Counted from the stretch's first letter, positions 16,290 through 26,797 are shown. The stretch: DNA of 64,000 nt from Legionella clemsonensis (GCF_002240035.1 NZ_CP016397.1:248001-312000); one strand, 5' to 3'. Notes: generated by a model not told the origin, from the letters alone. Made by a program: numbers and translations.

Positions 16290-17110
16290 AAGTAGAGGAT
16301 TAGGCCACTAGAGCCAGTTTTTGCGTTGGAGGAATCCCTCCGATAGCAGTATTAGGTCGCTCATTGTTGTATATCCATAGCCATTATGCCGCATGATGTT
16401 GTACTTCGGCAATCGATTCAAATCAATATTGGCTTAGCCAATTATAACGAACAGTGCGATTATAGCGCTCAATAAAGGCATTCTGCTGAGGATTTCCTGG
16501 TTGAATAAAAACCAGCTGTATCTGATTTTATCAGCCTATTGTTTAAACAGCTTGGAAATATATTCAGGACCATTATCGCACCGAATTTGTTTTGGCTTGC
16601 CTCGCCATTCAATAATTTGATTAAGCGTTCTAACAACCCGCTCTGCTGGCAAAGACAAATCGACCTCAATAGCAAGACCTTCCCTGTTGAAATCATCAAT
16701 GACATTGAATAATCGATAAGCACGACCATTTTCTAACCATGCATGCATAAATCCATCGACCAACATTCGTTGGTGGATTTTAGCACAGTCAAGATCTCAG
16801 GCTTTTCTCTAATTAACCGTTTCTTGGGTTTAATGCGCATGTTGAGTTCTAATTCCCGATATACGATAGGCGCGCTTGTGATTCCCGATAAATCTTTTCA
16901 CATTGCGCAAGTATAAAAAAAACATAAGCCAAAGCCCCAATACACTGATTCTGGGTCAGGCGCTCTAGCCAGTCCGCTATCATTGCATTCTCCTCGTTAA
17001 TTTAGGCTGATAGCGGTAACACGTCTCACTAAGGCTAAAGAGCAAGCATGATAAACGGATTGAAATCCCTTTTTCCTTCACCGCCTTTTGTGCCAGCTCA
17101 CGCCGACGAG
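16290..17110 (-). pseudogene. IS3-family transposase orfB, broken
   Basis: Fragments in all three leftward frames match an rve-type integrase core in order: KVVTPSRRRELAQKAV, CYRYQPKL, MIADWLERLTQ, then the open stretch 16536-16766 with [20 protein letters not shown] and [14 protein letters not shown], then AFIERYNRTVRYNWL and IYNNERPNTAIGG. Two DDE acidic residues (in NVIDD and CDNGPE) and the E in FIERYN are visible, but several stops and shifts interrupt them. Confidence 0.85.
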
Positions 17111-17382
17111 ACGGTGTTACTACTTTTTTCAATGGCCTCTTTAAGGATTTCTGCTTTGAAGCGTTCTTCTGCGTACATCTTTTTAAGGCGACTATTTTCT
17201 GCTTCTAGCTCTTTTAAACGAGACATCATTGAAGCATCCATTCCTCCATATTTAGACCGTCATTTATAAAATAGCGCCGCGCTAATCACCTATTCCCGGC
17301 AAATCTCTGATACAGGCGTGCCGCCCTCAGCTTGTTTTAGTATCGACAGTATTTGGTTGTCTGAATATTTTGATCATTTCAT
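17110..17382 (-). pseudogene. IS3-family transposase orfA, broken
   Basis: From ATG 17382 the frame reads MK-stop and then SKYSDNQILSILKQAEGGTP, with further stops after CRE and FYK before RSKYGGMDASMMSRLKELEA and a leucine-zipper region. This is the helix-turn-helix OrfA of the IS3 family. The stops fall where Trp and His codons stand in intact relatives, so decay is by point mutation. Confidence 0.85.
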
Positions 17383-17466
17383 GCAGAATCTCCTCCAGCA
17401 TAGGTTATGAGAAAATTCTACTTTTGACCTCAGTTATTTTTCGGGGGGATTACCAATACTGCGCTG

Positions 17467-19152
17467 CTAGACAGTAACTTCAAAACAGTCATGACTCTGT
17501 GTCAACAGTTCTTTCGCGTGAGAACGTGTTTGCTCGGTAATCGTCAAGCCGCCCAACATGCGTGCAATTTCATTGATTCTTTCCTTCGCATTTAAGGCCA
17601 CTATATGAGAATAAGTCTGCTGATTGTCGCTATGTTTTTCAACAATAAAATGTTGGTGTGCGCAAGAGGCAACTTGCGGTTGATGTGTGACACAAAAAAC
17701 CTGCAAACGCTCTCCTAATTTGCGAAGAAGTTGACCCACCAACGCTGCGGTACTGCCGCCGATGCCTACATCCACTTCATCAAAAAGCAGGGTCGGAGTG
17801 GATCCTCGTTGAGCAGTGATCATTTGAATAGCAAGACTAATTCTTGAAAGTTCACCACCGGAAGCAATTTTGCCCAGGCTATCTGGAGGCATGCCTGGAT
17901 TTGTGCATACTTTGTACTCCACTTTATCTAGGCCATGGGGTTGCATTTTATCCAGTGGTGTAATTTCAATATTAATATAACCTTTCGGCATTCCTAATGA
18001 TTGAATGGTAGCCGTTATTTCTGCGGCCAATTTCTTTGCATGGATTTGACGAGATGCTCGAAGTCTAAGGGCAGCTGACTCAAAGGCTGTAATTTGCTTT
18101 TTATAATCCTGTTCAAGCATTTTAATACGATTTTCGCTATCCTCCAAATTGTCTAATTGCTTTTGTAGCTGGAGCAAATGGCTGGCTAATTGATTGACAT
18201 CAACATGGTATTTTCGACTCAATTGATGAAGCATACTCATGCGTGCTTCTACTTCTTGAAGACGCTCTGGATCTAATTGCACTTGTTCAGCAAAATAATT
18301 AATCTCAGTTAGTGTTTCCTCGCACTGGATAAGGGCGCTGTTAATTAAATCACTACTGGCTTTAATGGCAGAGTGTTCTTGTGGCAAGGCATCTAATAAT
18401 TGCAGAATTTGATTAAGACGCTGGCAAATGTTGGCCTCATCATCAGCATTTAGTAAATGCATAATTTGCTGCGTGTTTTGCAGATAATCACAGGCATGAT
18501 GTAACAGTTGATGCTCTTCATGCAGCGTTTGCATTTCATTGTCTTGTAAATTAAGAACTGATAATTCTTCAATTTGAAATTTTAATAGGGCAGCTTTGTC
18601 ATTATCTCCGCTTTTGTTGCGTAAAATTTCCAATTCTTGTTTGATTTTCTGACATTTTTTGTAGGATTGCTGTACCTCATCGAGCAGTGCAAAATGTCCT
18701 GCGTAACGATCGAGTTGCTCACGATGCGTAGTATGTTGTAACAGTGTTTGATGCTGATGTTGCCCGTGAATATGAACCAGCATTTCACTTAATTCCTTGA
18801 CCTTTTGCAGCGGGAAGGGATGGCCATTAATATAGGATTTTGAACGCCCTTCAGTATATAAAACTCGCCTTAAAATAACACTGCCGTCTTCGATCTGTAA
18901 GTCATTATCCATCAGCCATTGAGCTGGAAGAGAATCTTGTTCTATATGAAAGCTGGCTGTGATGTCACATTTCTCTTCACCAGCACGAATAACAGACGCA
19001 TCAGCGCGCTCACCCAGGGCAAGCATAAGCGCATCAATCATAATGGATTTTCCTGCCCCTGTTTCGCCTGTAAATGTGGTCATGCCGGCTGATAAATCAA
19101 GTTCAAGTTTTTTAACGATAGCAAAATTTTCGATGCGCAAGGTGGCAAGCAT
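17467..19152 (-). CDS. recN: DNA repair protein RecN
   Basis: The 561-aa length and motifs fit RecN, the SMC-like ATPase that acts at double-strand breaks. The N-terminus has MLATLRIENFAIVKKLELDL and Walker A GETGAGKS. Two long coiled-coil arms (about residues 160-380) flank a hinge. The C-terminal lobe has the ABC signature LGKIASGGELSRISLA and Walker B TLLFDEVDVGIGG. It starts 3 nt after the nadK stop, so both form an operon, the arrangement common in Gammaproteobacteria. The IS3 relic lies directly downstream. Confidence 0.97.
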   Translation of the reverse strand: MLATLRIENFAIVKKLELDLSAGMTTFTGETGAGKSIMIDALMLALGERADASVIRAGEEKCDITASFHIEQDSLPAQWLMDNDLQIEDGSVILRRVLYTEGRSKSYINGHPFPLQKVKELSEMLVHIHGQHQHQTLLQHTTHREQLDRYAGHFALLDEVQQSYKKCQKIKQELEILRNKSGDNDKAALLKFQIEELSVLNLQDNEMQTLHEEHQLLHHACDYLQNTQQIMHLLNADDEANICQRLNQILQLLDALPQEHSAIKASSDLINSALIQCEETLTEINYFAEQVQLDPERLQEVEARMSMLHQLSRKYHVDVNQLASHLLQLQKQLDNLEDSENRIKMLEQDYKKQITAFESAALRLRASRQIHAKKLAAEITATIQSLGMPKGYINIEITPLDKMQPHGLDKVEYKVCTNPGMPPDSLGKIASGGELSRISLAIQMITAQRGSTPTLLFDEVDVGIGGSTAALVGQLLRKLGERLQVFCVTHQPQVASCAHQHFIVEKHSDNQQTYSHIVALNAKERINEIARMLGGLTITEQTRSHAKELLTQSHDCFEVTV

Positions 19153-19155
19153 GTT

Positions 19156-20043
19156 TTATCCTTGATGTTTAGATTCCCAACCTAACTTAATGCGTAATGT
19201 ATCATAATAATGGTAATCAATAGGATGTAAAAGACGCAAATGTTGAGCATTTTTTTCAATCGAAACTAACTGTCCTGGTTTTACAAGACGTGATTCATGC
19301 CCATCGCAGCTAATACGTAAATCGCTTTCATTTCTCTCACTGATTTTCAAATCAATTTTTACTTCTCCATCGACGACAAAGGGGCGTGAACTTAAGCTAT
19401 GAGAGAACATTGGAACGAGTACTATGGCATTTAGCTGAGGATGCATAATAGGTCCGCCTGCTGAGAGTGCATAGGCTGTGGAACCTGTTGGGGTTGCCAA
19501 AATCATGCCGTCCGAACGATAACGGCTCACAAATCGCTGATTAATGAAGACATCAAACTCAATTAAATGCGTCTCATTTCCTCGTCCTAAAACAACATCA
19601 TTCAATGCGTCACCTTGAAAATAAATGGTTTCTCCATCATGAATAGAGGTATGAAGTAAAAAGCGATGTTCTTCCTCATATTTACCATTTAAAACAGCTC
19701 CAAGATAAGGCTCTATATTTTGTGGTGAAATATCGGTTAAAAATCCAAGGCGACCTCTGTTTATTCCAATCACCGGGACATTGACTTTAATCGCCATACG
19801 AGCAGCTGATAATAAACTGCCATCCCCGCCGACAACCACAATTAAATCTTGCTTTTTACCCATAAGGTGGCGGTCAAGCGTAGGTAAATCCACGTCAAAA
19901 TGAGTTGCCGTATCAATATCTAGGTAAGCATCGACTTTTTCGTGATGCAGAAAGTCGACCAGGCGGTGTAAACTTTCATTGACACCCTGATTAGCGCGAT
20001 GTTGTCTTGCATAGAGGATAACTCGTTTGAATTTTTGTTTCAT
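19156..20043 (-). CDS. nadK: NAD kinase
   Basis: The 295-aa protein has the NAD-kinase GGDGS motif ([15 protein letters not shown]), the GRGNE loop and the [22 protein letters not shown] block. It phosphorylates NAD to NADP with ATP in the cytoplasm. It is the first gene of the nadK-recN operon. The 237-bp upstream gap towards the mechanosensitive channel contains AT-rich promoter-like sequence and the perfect palindrome GCTTAATTAAGC at 20225-20236. Confidence 0.97.
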   Translation of the reverse strand: MKQKFKRVILYARQHRANQGVNESLHRLVDFLHHEKVDAYLDIDTATHFDVDLPTLDRHLMGKKQDLIVVVGGDGSLLSAARMAIKVNVPVIGINRGRLGFLTDISPQNIEPYLGAVLNGKYEEEHRFLLHTSIHDGETIYFQGDALNDVVLGRGNETHLIEFDVFINQRFVSRYRSDGMILATPTGSTAYALSAGGPIMHPQLNAIVLVPMFSHSLSSRPFVVDGEVKIDLKISERNESDLRISCDGHESRLVKPGQLVSIEKNAQHLRLLHPIDYHYYDTLRIKLGWESKHQG

Positions 20044-20280
20044 GATTTGCCAATTTAATTGTGTATATAGGAATTGTATCTATAGTTATTTTACAGTATT
20101 TCCACGGATATCCTAAGCTGTGTATGAAAGCTAGCTAAATAGCTTCGCAGACTATGGCTGAACGTTAATAATTATTCATGGGCCAATAAAGGAAGAAAAA
20201 CAATTCTAACCATTGATGTACAACGCTTAATTAAGCTAATCTAGAACACGGCTCTGAAACTTGGTTAACCTCAGAAAGGA

Positions 20281-21705
20281 ATGCTATTGAGAAAAACAAG
20301 ATTTATTGACCATTGGATACTTGTATTAGGTGGGGTATTTTTTATAGTTTTCGTTCCCAGCGTATTCGGTGGGGGAAATTTAAAACCCACCAATCCAAAT
20401 CAGACTACCTCTCCGGTCCAAACACCTGAAGTCACTAATAAAGTGGAGGTGAAACCTCTCGCTCGTGATATAGAAATCAGTAAACGAATTAAGGAAATTC
20501 TTATAGCAACCACCTGGTATGAAAATCCAAAAGTAAATGTAAAAGATGGTATAGTTTTTTTAAAAGGCAAGACCAAGACGAAAGAATATAAAGTTTGGGC
20601 AGAAACTCTGGCTCATAATACTCAGGATGTAGTGGCTGTTGTTAATCAAATTGAAATCGTGGGTCCCTCTGTTTGGGACTTCCAAAGGCAATTAAGTGTG
20701 GGTTTTAACGAACAATGGAAAGCCTTGCTACGAAACTTGCCATTGGTTATTTTATCGCTATTTATCTTAATAATTTTCTGGCTCACGGCGAAATTTATTG
20801 CCACTATCAGTCGCAAGGCTTTAAATGCCCGCAATCTTCATCCGCTTCTTTCCAATGTAATAGCTCATGCAGTGTCATTTCTGTGTATTCTTTTTGGGGT
20901 CTATATTATTTTGCGGTTATTGGGATTAACGACCATTGCTTTTACTGTTTTGGGAGGCACAGGAATCATAGGTATTATTTTAGGGATAGCGTTTAAGAAT
21001 ATCACTGAGAATCTTTTGGCAAGCATTTTATTGAGTATACAAAATCCTTTTCGAAATGAAGACTTGATTGAGGTGGCCGGTGTAACAGGTTATGTTCAGG
21101 GACTGACAACTCGCGCGACATTACTAATGACGCCAGATGGTCATTTGGTGCAAGTGCCTAATGCCATTGTCTATCAAAGCAATATTTATAATTATACAAG
21201 TAATTCAAGTCGTCGTGAGAATTTTATAATTGGTATTGAGGGCAGTGCTTCCATTTCCACAGCACAGGAGGTTGCTTTGGAAACTCTTGAAAAACATCCT
21301 GCTATTCTAAAAGACCCGGAACCATTAGTATTAGTAGATAACATACTCGCAGGAACTGTCAATTTGCGGATTTATTTCTGGTTAAATGGAAACAAATACA
21401 ATTGGCAAAAAGTGAAATCATCTGCTATGCGGCTGGTAAAAAGTGCTTTTCAAGAGGCTGGAATTACTATACCAGGTACAGAAGTGGAATTAAGTTTTAA
21501 CGAAAAAACTGCCAAGCAGTTACAGACAATAAAACTTGAGAAGAAAGGTGAGAGTGAGCCAACAGGAGTAAGTAAGGAATCAATGACAGTAGTCACTCAT
21601 GCAGAAGGTGGATTACAAAGTGATCGAAATGAAATTCAAAAACAGGCTCGACGATCAAAAGTTATTGGGGAGGAGACCAATCTTTTATCTGTATCTAAAA
21701 AATAA
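20281..21705 (+). CDS. Small-conductance mechanosensitive channel with periplasmic BON domain
   Basis: A signal peptide or N-terminal membrane segment (residues about 12-30) is followed by a BON domain (about 55-130: ISKRIKEILIATTWYENPKVNVKDGIVFLKG is spread over it). MscS core segments follow at about 155-180 and 195-225, with the pore helix GGTGIIGIILGIAFKNI and the beta domain (IEVAGVTGYVQGL, VQVPNAIVY). MscS channels release solutes on hypo-osmotic shock; the BON domain may bind envelope lipid. AAGGA abuts the ATG at 20281, so the in-frame TTG at 20287, with 6-nt spacing, may be the true start. Confidence 0.9.
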   Translation: MLLRKTRFIDHWILVLGGVFFIVFVPSVFGGGNLKPTNPNQTTSPVQTPEVTNKVEVKPLARDIEISKRIKEILIATTWYENPKVNVKDGIVFLKGKTKTKEYKVWAETLAHNTQDVVAVVNQIEIVGPSVWDFQRQLSVGFNEQWKALLRNLPLVILSLFILIIFWLTAKFIATISRKALNARNLHPLLSNVIAHAVSFLCILFGVYIILRLLGLTTIAFTVLGGTGIIGIILGIAFKNITENLLASILLSIQNPFRNEDLIEVAGVTGYVQGLTTRATLLMTPDGHLVQVPNAIVYQSNIYNYTSNSSRRENFIIGIEGSASISTAQEVALETLEKHPAILKDPEPLVLVDNILAGTVNLRIYFWLNGNKYNWQKVKSSAMRLVKSAFQEAGITIPGTEVELSFNEKTAKQLQTIKLEKKGESEPTGVSKESMTVVTHAEGGLQSDRNEIQKQARRSKVIGEETNLLSVSKK

Positions 21706-21770
21706 TTAAGCATTTTTTTATTTTCGGAAAGACAATTTCTTAAGGTGAAGCATCAGATTTTTAATTAAAG

Positions 21771-21800
21771 ATTTGGTTGGCGCTCAAGCGACAACCAAAT
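21771..21800. terminator. Bidirectional terminator between mscS-like gene and typA
   Basis: Arms ATTTGGTTG / CAACCAAAT (9 bp) enclose a second short stem CGCT/AGCG. A-rich sequence on the left and T-rich sequence on the right let it serve both convergent genes (stops at 21705 and 21824). Confidence 0.8.
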
Positions 21801-21823
21801 TTTAGGAAAATTGGTAATAATTG

Positions 21824-23644
21824 CTATTCTTCATTAGAGCGCGATGCGCGCTTACGCTCATGCTCTTTTAAAGCCTTTTTGCGAATGCGAATAGATTGTG
21901 GCGTTACTTCGACAAGTTCATCATCGTCAATAAATTCCAACGCTTGCTCTAAGGAAAGTTTGATAGGCGGCGTTAATAAAATATTCTCATCACTACCGGA
22001 TGCACGAATATTAGTTAGCTGTTTTTCCTTGGTAACATTCACTACGAGATCATTATCACGGGCATGAATGCCTACAATCATTCCTTCATAGCAAAGGGTT
22101 TGAGGCTCAATAAATAATCGTCCTCGTTCCTGCAAGTTAAATAAAGCAAAAGCACGGGCTGTTCCCTGACAGTTAGCAATAAGAACGCCATTATTTCGTT
22201 TGCCAATACGGCCACGAATCGCAGGACCATAATGATCATAAACATGATACATTAAGCCTGTTCCAGAGGTGCTTGAGAGAAATTCAGTATGAAAGCCAAT
22301 TAAGCCCCGTGTAGGAATTAAGTAATCGAGGCGCACGCGGCCTTTGCCATCCGGCAGCATATTTTGTAATTCGCCACGACGCTCACCAAGTTTTTCCATG
22401 ATAGTGCCTTGATGCGTTTCTTCTACATCCACTGTGAGACGCTCGTAAGGCTCTTGTTGCTCTCCCTCGTCTTCCCTCAGAATCACTTCTGGCTTGGAGA
22501 TAGCCAATTCATAACCTTCACGGCGCATGTTTTCGATTAAGATGGATAGATGCAGCTCACCTCGCCCAGAAACTCTGAATTTATCAGGATCTTCTGTGTC
22601 TTCAACGCGTAAGGCTACATTATGCAATAGCTCAGTTTGCAATCGCTCTCGAATTTTACGGCTGGTTACGAATTTACCTTCCTGACCAGCAAAGGGAGAA
22701 TCGTTAACTTGAAAGGTCATGCTGATAGTTGGTTCATCCACAGTCAAGGGCGGTAGCGCTTCTACATGGTTCGGATCGCATAAGGTGTCAGAAATATTAA
22801 GCTGTTCAATGCCTGTGACTGCAATAATATCGCCCGCCCTGGCTTGCTCAACTTCGACACGCTCTAAACCTTTAAAGCCTAAGAGCTGTAGTAAACGGCC
22901 ACTACGAACCTGCCCATCTTTATCAATAATCTTAACGGCCGATTTTGCTGTAATATTGCCGCGTGTGATGCGCCCGATACCGATAGTCCCCACATAGGAA
23001 GAATAATCCAGAGAGCTTATTTGCATTTGAAAGGCCCCTTCAGCATCCACTGGCGGCGGTTGAACTTTATCAACAATGGTTTGTAACAAGGCAGACATAT
23101 CATAGGCTTCATCTTCCAAGTCTAGCTTGGCATAGCCATTCAATGCGGATGCATAAACTACTGGAAAATCGAGTTGCTCATCAGTTGCACCCAGGTTATC
23201 GAATAAATCAAATACCTGATCCATCACCCAATGGGGTCTAGCGCCAGGCCTGTCAATTTTATTAATCACCACAATAGGGTTTAAACCACGTGCAAAGGCT
23301 TTTTGCGTAACGAAGCGCGTTTGTGGCATGGGGCCATCTACGGCATCAACAAGCAAAAGAACGCTGTCGACCATGGATAAGATACGCTCCACTTCACCAC
23401 CGAAATCCGCGTGTCCAGGTGTATCAACAATATTAATTTGATAACCGTTCCAATGCACACAGGTATTTTTGGCAAGAATGGTTATCCCCCGCTCTTTTTC
23501 CAATGCATTGGAGTCCATGACGCGCTCAACTTTAGGGGCGCGCTCATTCAGTGTCCCCGTTTGCTGCAGTAATTTATCAACTAAAGTAGTTTTACCATGA
23601 TCGACGTGCGCGATAATGGCGACATTGCGAATTTTTTCAATCAT
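21824..23644 (-). CDS. typA: Ribosome-associated GTPase TypA/BipA
   Basis: The 606-aa protein is a translational GTPase: G1 [10 protein letters not shown], the ERGITI effector loop, G3 [13 protein letters not shown]4 NKIDRPGA, then EF-G-like domains and the BipA-specific C-terminal domain. BipA acts on the ribosome and assists 50S assembly, growth in the cold and stress or virulence adaptation. It stands alone between a terminator and a 154-bp upstream gap. The gap holds the dyad ATTCAA-GT-TTGAAT at 23729-23742. Confidence 0.97.
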   Translation of the reverse strand: MIEKIRNVAIIAHVDHGKTTLVDKLLQQTGTLNERAPKVERVMDSNALEKERGITILAKNTCVHWNGYQINIVDTPGHADFGGEVERILSMVDSVLLLVDAVDGPMPQTRFVTQKAFARGLNPIVVINKIDRPGARPHWVMDQVFDLFDNLGATDEQLDFPVVYASALNGYAKLDLEDEAYDMSALLQTIVDKVQPPPVDAEGAFQMQISSLDYSSYVGTIGIGRITRGNITAKSAVKIIDKDGQVRSGRLLQLLGFKGLERVEVEQARAGDIIAVTGIEQLNISDTLCDPNHVEALPPLTVDEPTISMTFQVNDSPFAGQEGKFVTSRKIRERLQTELLHNVALRVEDTEDPDKFRVSGRGELHLSILIENMRREGYELAISKPEVILREDEGEQQEPYERLTVDVEETHQGTIMEKLGERRGELQNMLPDGKGRVRLDYLIPTRGLIGFHTEFLSSTSGTGLMYHVYDHYGPAIRGRIGKRNNGVLIANCQGTARAFALFNLQERGRLFIEPQTLCYEGMIVGIHARDNDLVVNVTKEKQLTNIRASGSDENILLTPPIKLSLEQALEFIDDDELVEVTPQSIRIRKKALKEHERKRASRSNEE

Positions 23645-23759
23645 AATGACCTTGACGGTAAGAGTGTTACATGACTTAAACTAAGAAACAAAGAAGACAT
23701 GTGTTCATGAATTTATCATTATACATGGATTCAAGTTTGAATGACATTATAGCACAGTG

Positions 23760-23798
23760 TTTTTCCTCCTCCCCAGAGGGAGAAGGAATGAGGAAAAA
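23760..23798 (-). terminator. Hairpin directly after the 218-aa membrane protein gene
   Basis: Outer arms TTTTTCCTC (23760-23768) and GAGGAAAAA (23790-23798) and inner arms CTCCC / GGGAG form a two-part hairpin touching the stop codon at 23799-23801. On the gene strand the right-hand arm ends in a T run, as expected for an intrinsic terminator. Confidence 0.7.
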
Positions 23799-24455
23799 TT
23801 AAACGCTTACTGAAGGTGTTTCTACAGGATAAGCTTCATCCAGATCTTGCAGGAACTGTATGTTATCAGCATTAATTTGCCGCTGGTTTTCGTAAGTATA
23901 TTTGGTTTCGAAGGTGGCGTCGAAATTATCAAACATTTTATAATAAGCATAACCTAGTAAACCACCAGAAATCATGGAGAAAGCAATGCCACCTACCGGA
24001 TCTGCCGGTATAGTTGCTAAAGAGACTGTCAGAGATACGATTGAGATGGCAAGAACACCCAACCAGAATAAGGCAGCAAGAGCATGACCTATTCGATTTA
24101 AGGTTTCTTTGGAAGGTAAATTTTTATTGGATTGCTGAAGCTTTTCAATCAGTTCAGAGACTTGTTGATGATTGTTAGGACTGGTTTTAATTGCTTCAAA
24201 ACAATTAATGACCTCTTCATAGCTGTTGAGCAGTTTCTTTTTTTCAGAATCACTTGAACTATTAGATATTGCCTGCTTATAGTTTTTAATAACAAGGGTA
24301 AGATCCAATTCTGCACGAGCAAATTTTCTGGCGAGGTTTGAATTTGATTCTGCCATTTCCTCATTTTTAGCATTCAGTGCTTGTTTTAATGTTTCCATGC
24401 GCTTGGTTAATTGATCGAATTCCGCAGAAAAATCACGTCGAAAAAATAAAGCCAT
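23799..24455 (-). CDS. Hypothetical coiled-coil protein with two C-terminal membrane segments (218 aa)
   Basis: Residues 1-120 are charged and helical with heptad-like spacing, consistent with a coiled coil. Two hydrophobic segments follow at about 127-150 and 153-175, then an acidic tail of about 40 residues ending in PVETPSVSV. A strong GAGGAGA precedes the ATG. It starts 23 nt after the BrnQ-like stop, so the two may be co-transcribed. I do not recognise the family. The layout (coiled coil, membrane hairpin, acidic/Ser/Thr tail) is like several Legionella translocated proteins, which is inference only. Confidence 0.6.
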   Translation of the reverse strand: MALFFRRDFSAEFDQLTKRMETLKQALNAKNEEMAESNSNLARKFARAELDLTLVIKNYKQAISNSSSDSEKKKLLNSYEEVINCFEAIKTSPNNHQQVSELIEKLQQSNKNLPSKETLNRIGHALAALFWLGVLAISIVSLTVSLATIPADPVGGIAFSMISGGLLGYAYYKMFDNFDATFETKYTYENQRQINADNIQFLQDLDEAYPVETPSVSV

Positions 24456-24478
24456 TTAAGTCTCCTCTAGTATAAATA

Positions 24479-25624
24479 TCAATGCATGGCCATAGGGATG
24501 CACATTAAAAAGGTCATTGCATAAAATACTGCCTTTTTGTATGCATGGCGGCCTTTTAGTACAAGTGCCATTAATGTTAATGCGATAATTCCTGGATAAG
24601 TTAATTTAAGGATTGGGGCTAGGAATGCAGCAATCCCCTTAAAATCCAGCAAGGAAATGATAAAAGATAAGCCAGTTGTAAACAATAAAATCAGGTAAAA
24701 CTTTTCTTTCTTTAGTTTTAACAATGAATGAAGGTAACGGGCATACAGATTATTAAGCGCAACTGCTGTTGTTAAACAGGAAAAAAACATGGTTATTCCC
24801 ATAAACAAGGTTGCAGAATTACCCATAGCCTGTTTGGCGATGCTAGGTAGCATCAGTTCGGGTTTAATACCGGCAATTAATGGGGAGTAATGGGAGCCAA
24901 GAAATACAAAACCCAAGTAAACAAGGGCTAGTAATGAAGCACCAAGAATACTTGGTTTGATGGCAAATAAAAGCACCTCCCGCGTTGAGGCATCAGGCAG
25001 TGCTTGCTGAATCTGTGTGAAAATCAAAGCTGAGAAGAAAAAGGCAGCAAACAAATCCATGGTTTGATATCCTGTGATAAACCCATAGCTAAAAGCTTGC
25101 TGACCCGATATAGAGTCCACAATAACAGGTGCCTTGATAATAGCAATTACGATCAAGATGGAGAGGGTTATTAGCAGAATGGGACTCATCCATTTACCTA
25201 ACAATTTAATCATTACCTTGTCATTCAAACAGAAAAAGAACGTAGTCAGACAGAAAAGAAGACTAAAAACAGTCAGTTTAATTTGTGGTAAAAGATAACT
25301 TAAGCTTCCGTAAGCTACAGTAATGCATCGGGGGACTACACCAAAGGAGCCTAAAAGAGATAACATAAACAGGGGCAATAAAAAGGCTGCAAATTTACCT
25401 GCTTCTCCAAAAAAAGCATGATAATTTCCTTGATACAATTTAATAACAAAAAGTCCAGTTAACGGGAGCAGGATACCTGTGAGTAAAAGTCCAACGAAAC
25501 CAATCATCCAGTGATTACCTGCTGCCTCTCCAATTTGTAGGGGAAAAACCAGATTTCCGGAGCCAAAAAACATGGCAAAAATGGCAAAACCATACATGAA
25601 AATGGATTTATATTGTTGCATCAT
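24479..25624 (-). CDS. Branched-chain amino acid:cation symporter (BrnQ/LIVCS family)
   Basis: The 381-aa, about 12-segment protein opens with MYGFAIFAMFFGSGNLVFPL, the hallmark of LIVCS transporters that import Leu, Ile and Val with Na+ or H+. GVVPRCITVAYGS and the central GYQTMDLFAAFFFS are further family motifs. It is somewhat shorter than the usual 430 aa. The ATG at 25624 has AGGA 5 nt upstream and is preferred over the TTG at 25627. Legionella depends on amino acids for carbon, which fits such transporters. Confidence 0.88.
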   Translation of the reverse strand: MMQQYKSIFMYGFAIFAMFFGSGNLVFPLQIGEAAGNHWMIGFVGLLLTGILLPLTGLFVIKLYQGNYHAFFGEAGKFAAFLLPLFMLSLLGSFGVVPRCITVAYGSLSYLLPQIKLTVFSLLFCLTTFFFCLNDKVMIKLLGKWMSPILLITLSILIVIAIIKAPVIVDSISGQQAFSYGFITGYQTMDLFAAFFFSALIFTQIQQALPDASTREVLLFAIKPSILGASLLALVYLGFVFLGSHYSPLIAGIKPELMLPSIAKQAMGNSATLFMGITMFFSCLTTAVALNNLYARYLHSLLKLKKEKFYLILLFTTGLSFIISLLDFKGIAAFLAPILKLTYPGIIALTLMALVLKGRHAYKKAVFYAMTFLMCIPMAMH

Positions 25625-25627
25625 CAA

Positions 25628-26015
25628 ATTCCTAATGTTTAGCAGATAGTATTGATAGAGTTTTGAGGGAGTGAATTAGGCGGCCGTGCAGGCCACATTG
25701 ACATTGTTGGCAACAGGTAGCATAGAAAAAGGACATTTGTTTTTTTTGAATAAGACGAATGAAAAAGCAGGTTGAAGTTTCATTACTAGCTAATATGCCT
25801 ATTTATATTGCAAACAAATTCCTTTATACACAGATTGCGAGGGGTTTGCAAGGTTTAATTCCCTATGGGTTAAAAATGGCCGGGATTTCTTAAGCACTGC
25901 AGTAACGCTTTTAATGATGCTTGGCCTTTATAAAAAGCATTTTGTAAAAATTATAATCCAAATGCAAGAAATATGGTATACTTTCCGGCTGACTTAATTA
26001 TGCAGGGTAATTAGT
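25628..26015. other. 388-bp intergenic region between two divergent genes
   Basis: No open frame with a credible start was found. A TATACT hexamer at 25977-25982, 33 nt before the ATG at 26016, is the probable -10 of the rightward gene, without a clear -35. I see no tRNA, repeat or riboswitch here. Confidence 0.5.
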
Positions 26016-26687
26016 ATGTTGAAATGGTTTAAAAAAGCCAGCAAGGCTGATGAGAAGTCGCATAATGATAAATTGGCGACAGAAACGACAATACCGGCAA
26101 AGACAACCAGGCGCTCTAAAAGTACCTCTGATTTGCAACGAGACAGTGGGGAAAGAAAAAGAACCCTGAGTGTTTATTCACCGCCCGTAAAAAATGGAAA
26201 ATATGTTTCTTCCAGAAAAAATATGCTTTTTACCAGCCAAATTATCACAAAACGTGAAGTGGCTTCGCAAGAAATTGATAATTTTATTGCGGCGGTCAAG
26301 CACAGTTGTCCACCAAGCTGTAAAACACAGGGTAACTATTTTCTTACTTTGGATGGAGATAACTGGAATATTTTACGGAAAGTAGCTGACACGGGCCTCT
26401 TTAGTGAAAATATTGATTTTTTGCAACAGTTTAATGCCTACATGCAGGGAAACATCACTGCAACGAAATTGTATGCCTATTTAGATGGTTTAAATCTTGA
26501 TGACAGTGAAGATAAACGCTACTTAATCAAGTGCAAAGACTCTAATTCGCTTGATACGACTCAGGATGTTAAACAGGCTTATCAGAACATTGCAGAATCT
26601 ATTTTCAATTTTCTTGATTATAATTTGTACGCAAAGCGTGCAACTATTCATCAAGTATTGCAGCAGCAGGTTACGCTAGGGATGTAA
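26016..26687 (+). CDS. Hypothetical protein with basic N-terminus (223 aa)
   Basis: Residues 1-75 are very rich in Lys, Arg, Ser and Thr (KKASKADEKSH, TTRRSKSTSDLQ) and likely disordered. Residues about 85-220 look globular and helical, with paired Cys in CPPSCK. No signal peptide or membrane segment. I recognise no family. It stands alone between divergent and convergent neighbours, under its own promoter. A Legionella-specific protein, possibly translocated, is a guess. Confidence 0.6.
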   Translation: MLKWFKKASKADEKSHNDKLATETTIPAKTTRRSKSTSDLQRDSGERKRTLSVYSPPVKNGKYVSSRKNMLFTSQIITKREVASQEIDNFIAAVKHSCPPSCKTQGNYFLTLDGDNWNILRKVADTGLFSENIDFLQQFNAYMQGNITATKLYAYLDGLNLDDSEDKRYLIKCKDSNSLDTTQDVKQAYQNIAESIFNFLDYNLYAKRATIHQVLQQQVTLGM

Positions 26688-26747
26688 TTTGCACGAGTTA
26701 AATAAGTCTCGCAGAGGATTTAACTCTTTGTTAGGCAAATAGTGTAA

Positions 26748-26777
26748 GCCTTGACGATGCTGTTGCTTCATCAAGGC
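26748..26777. terminator. Hairpin between convergent genes
   Basis: Perfect 7-bp arms GCCTTGA / TCAAGGC extended by partly paired inner bases around a TGTT loop. It lies between the stops at 26687 and 26798. Only a short ATTTTT run follows on the plus strand, so it may be a modest terminator for the rightward gene. Confidence 0.55.
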
Positions 26778-26797
26778 GGCTAGATTTTTCCAAGCGA

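Larger units (their letters stand above)
16260..17454 (-). mobile_element. Decayed IS3-family insertion sequence (about 1.2 kb)
   Basis: The two ends are imperfect inverted repeats: the left end begins GGTAATTTCCCCC and the right end, read inward, begins GGTAATCCCCCC; both contain AAAAGTAGA at matching distance (left about 16287, right about 17419). Between them, on the minus strand, are degenerate orfA and orfB of an IS3-family (IS407-like) transposase. Multiple stops and frameshifts make it inactive. I could not identify a target-site duplication. The right end lies 12 bp from the recN stop codon. Confidence 0.88.
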
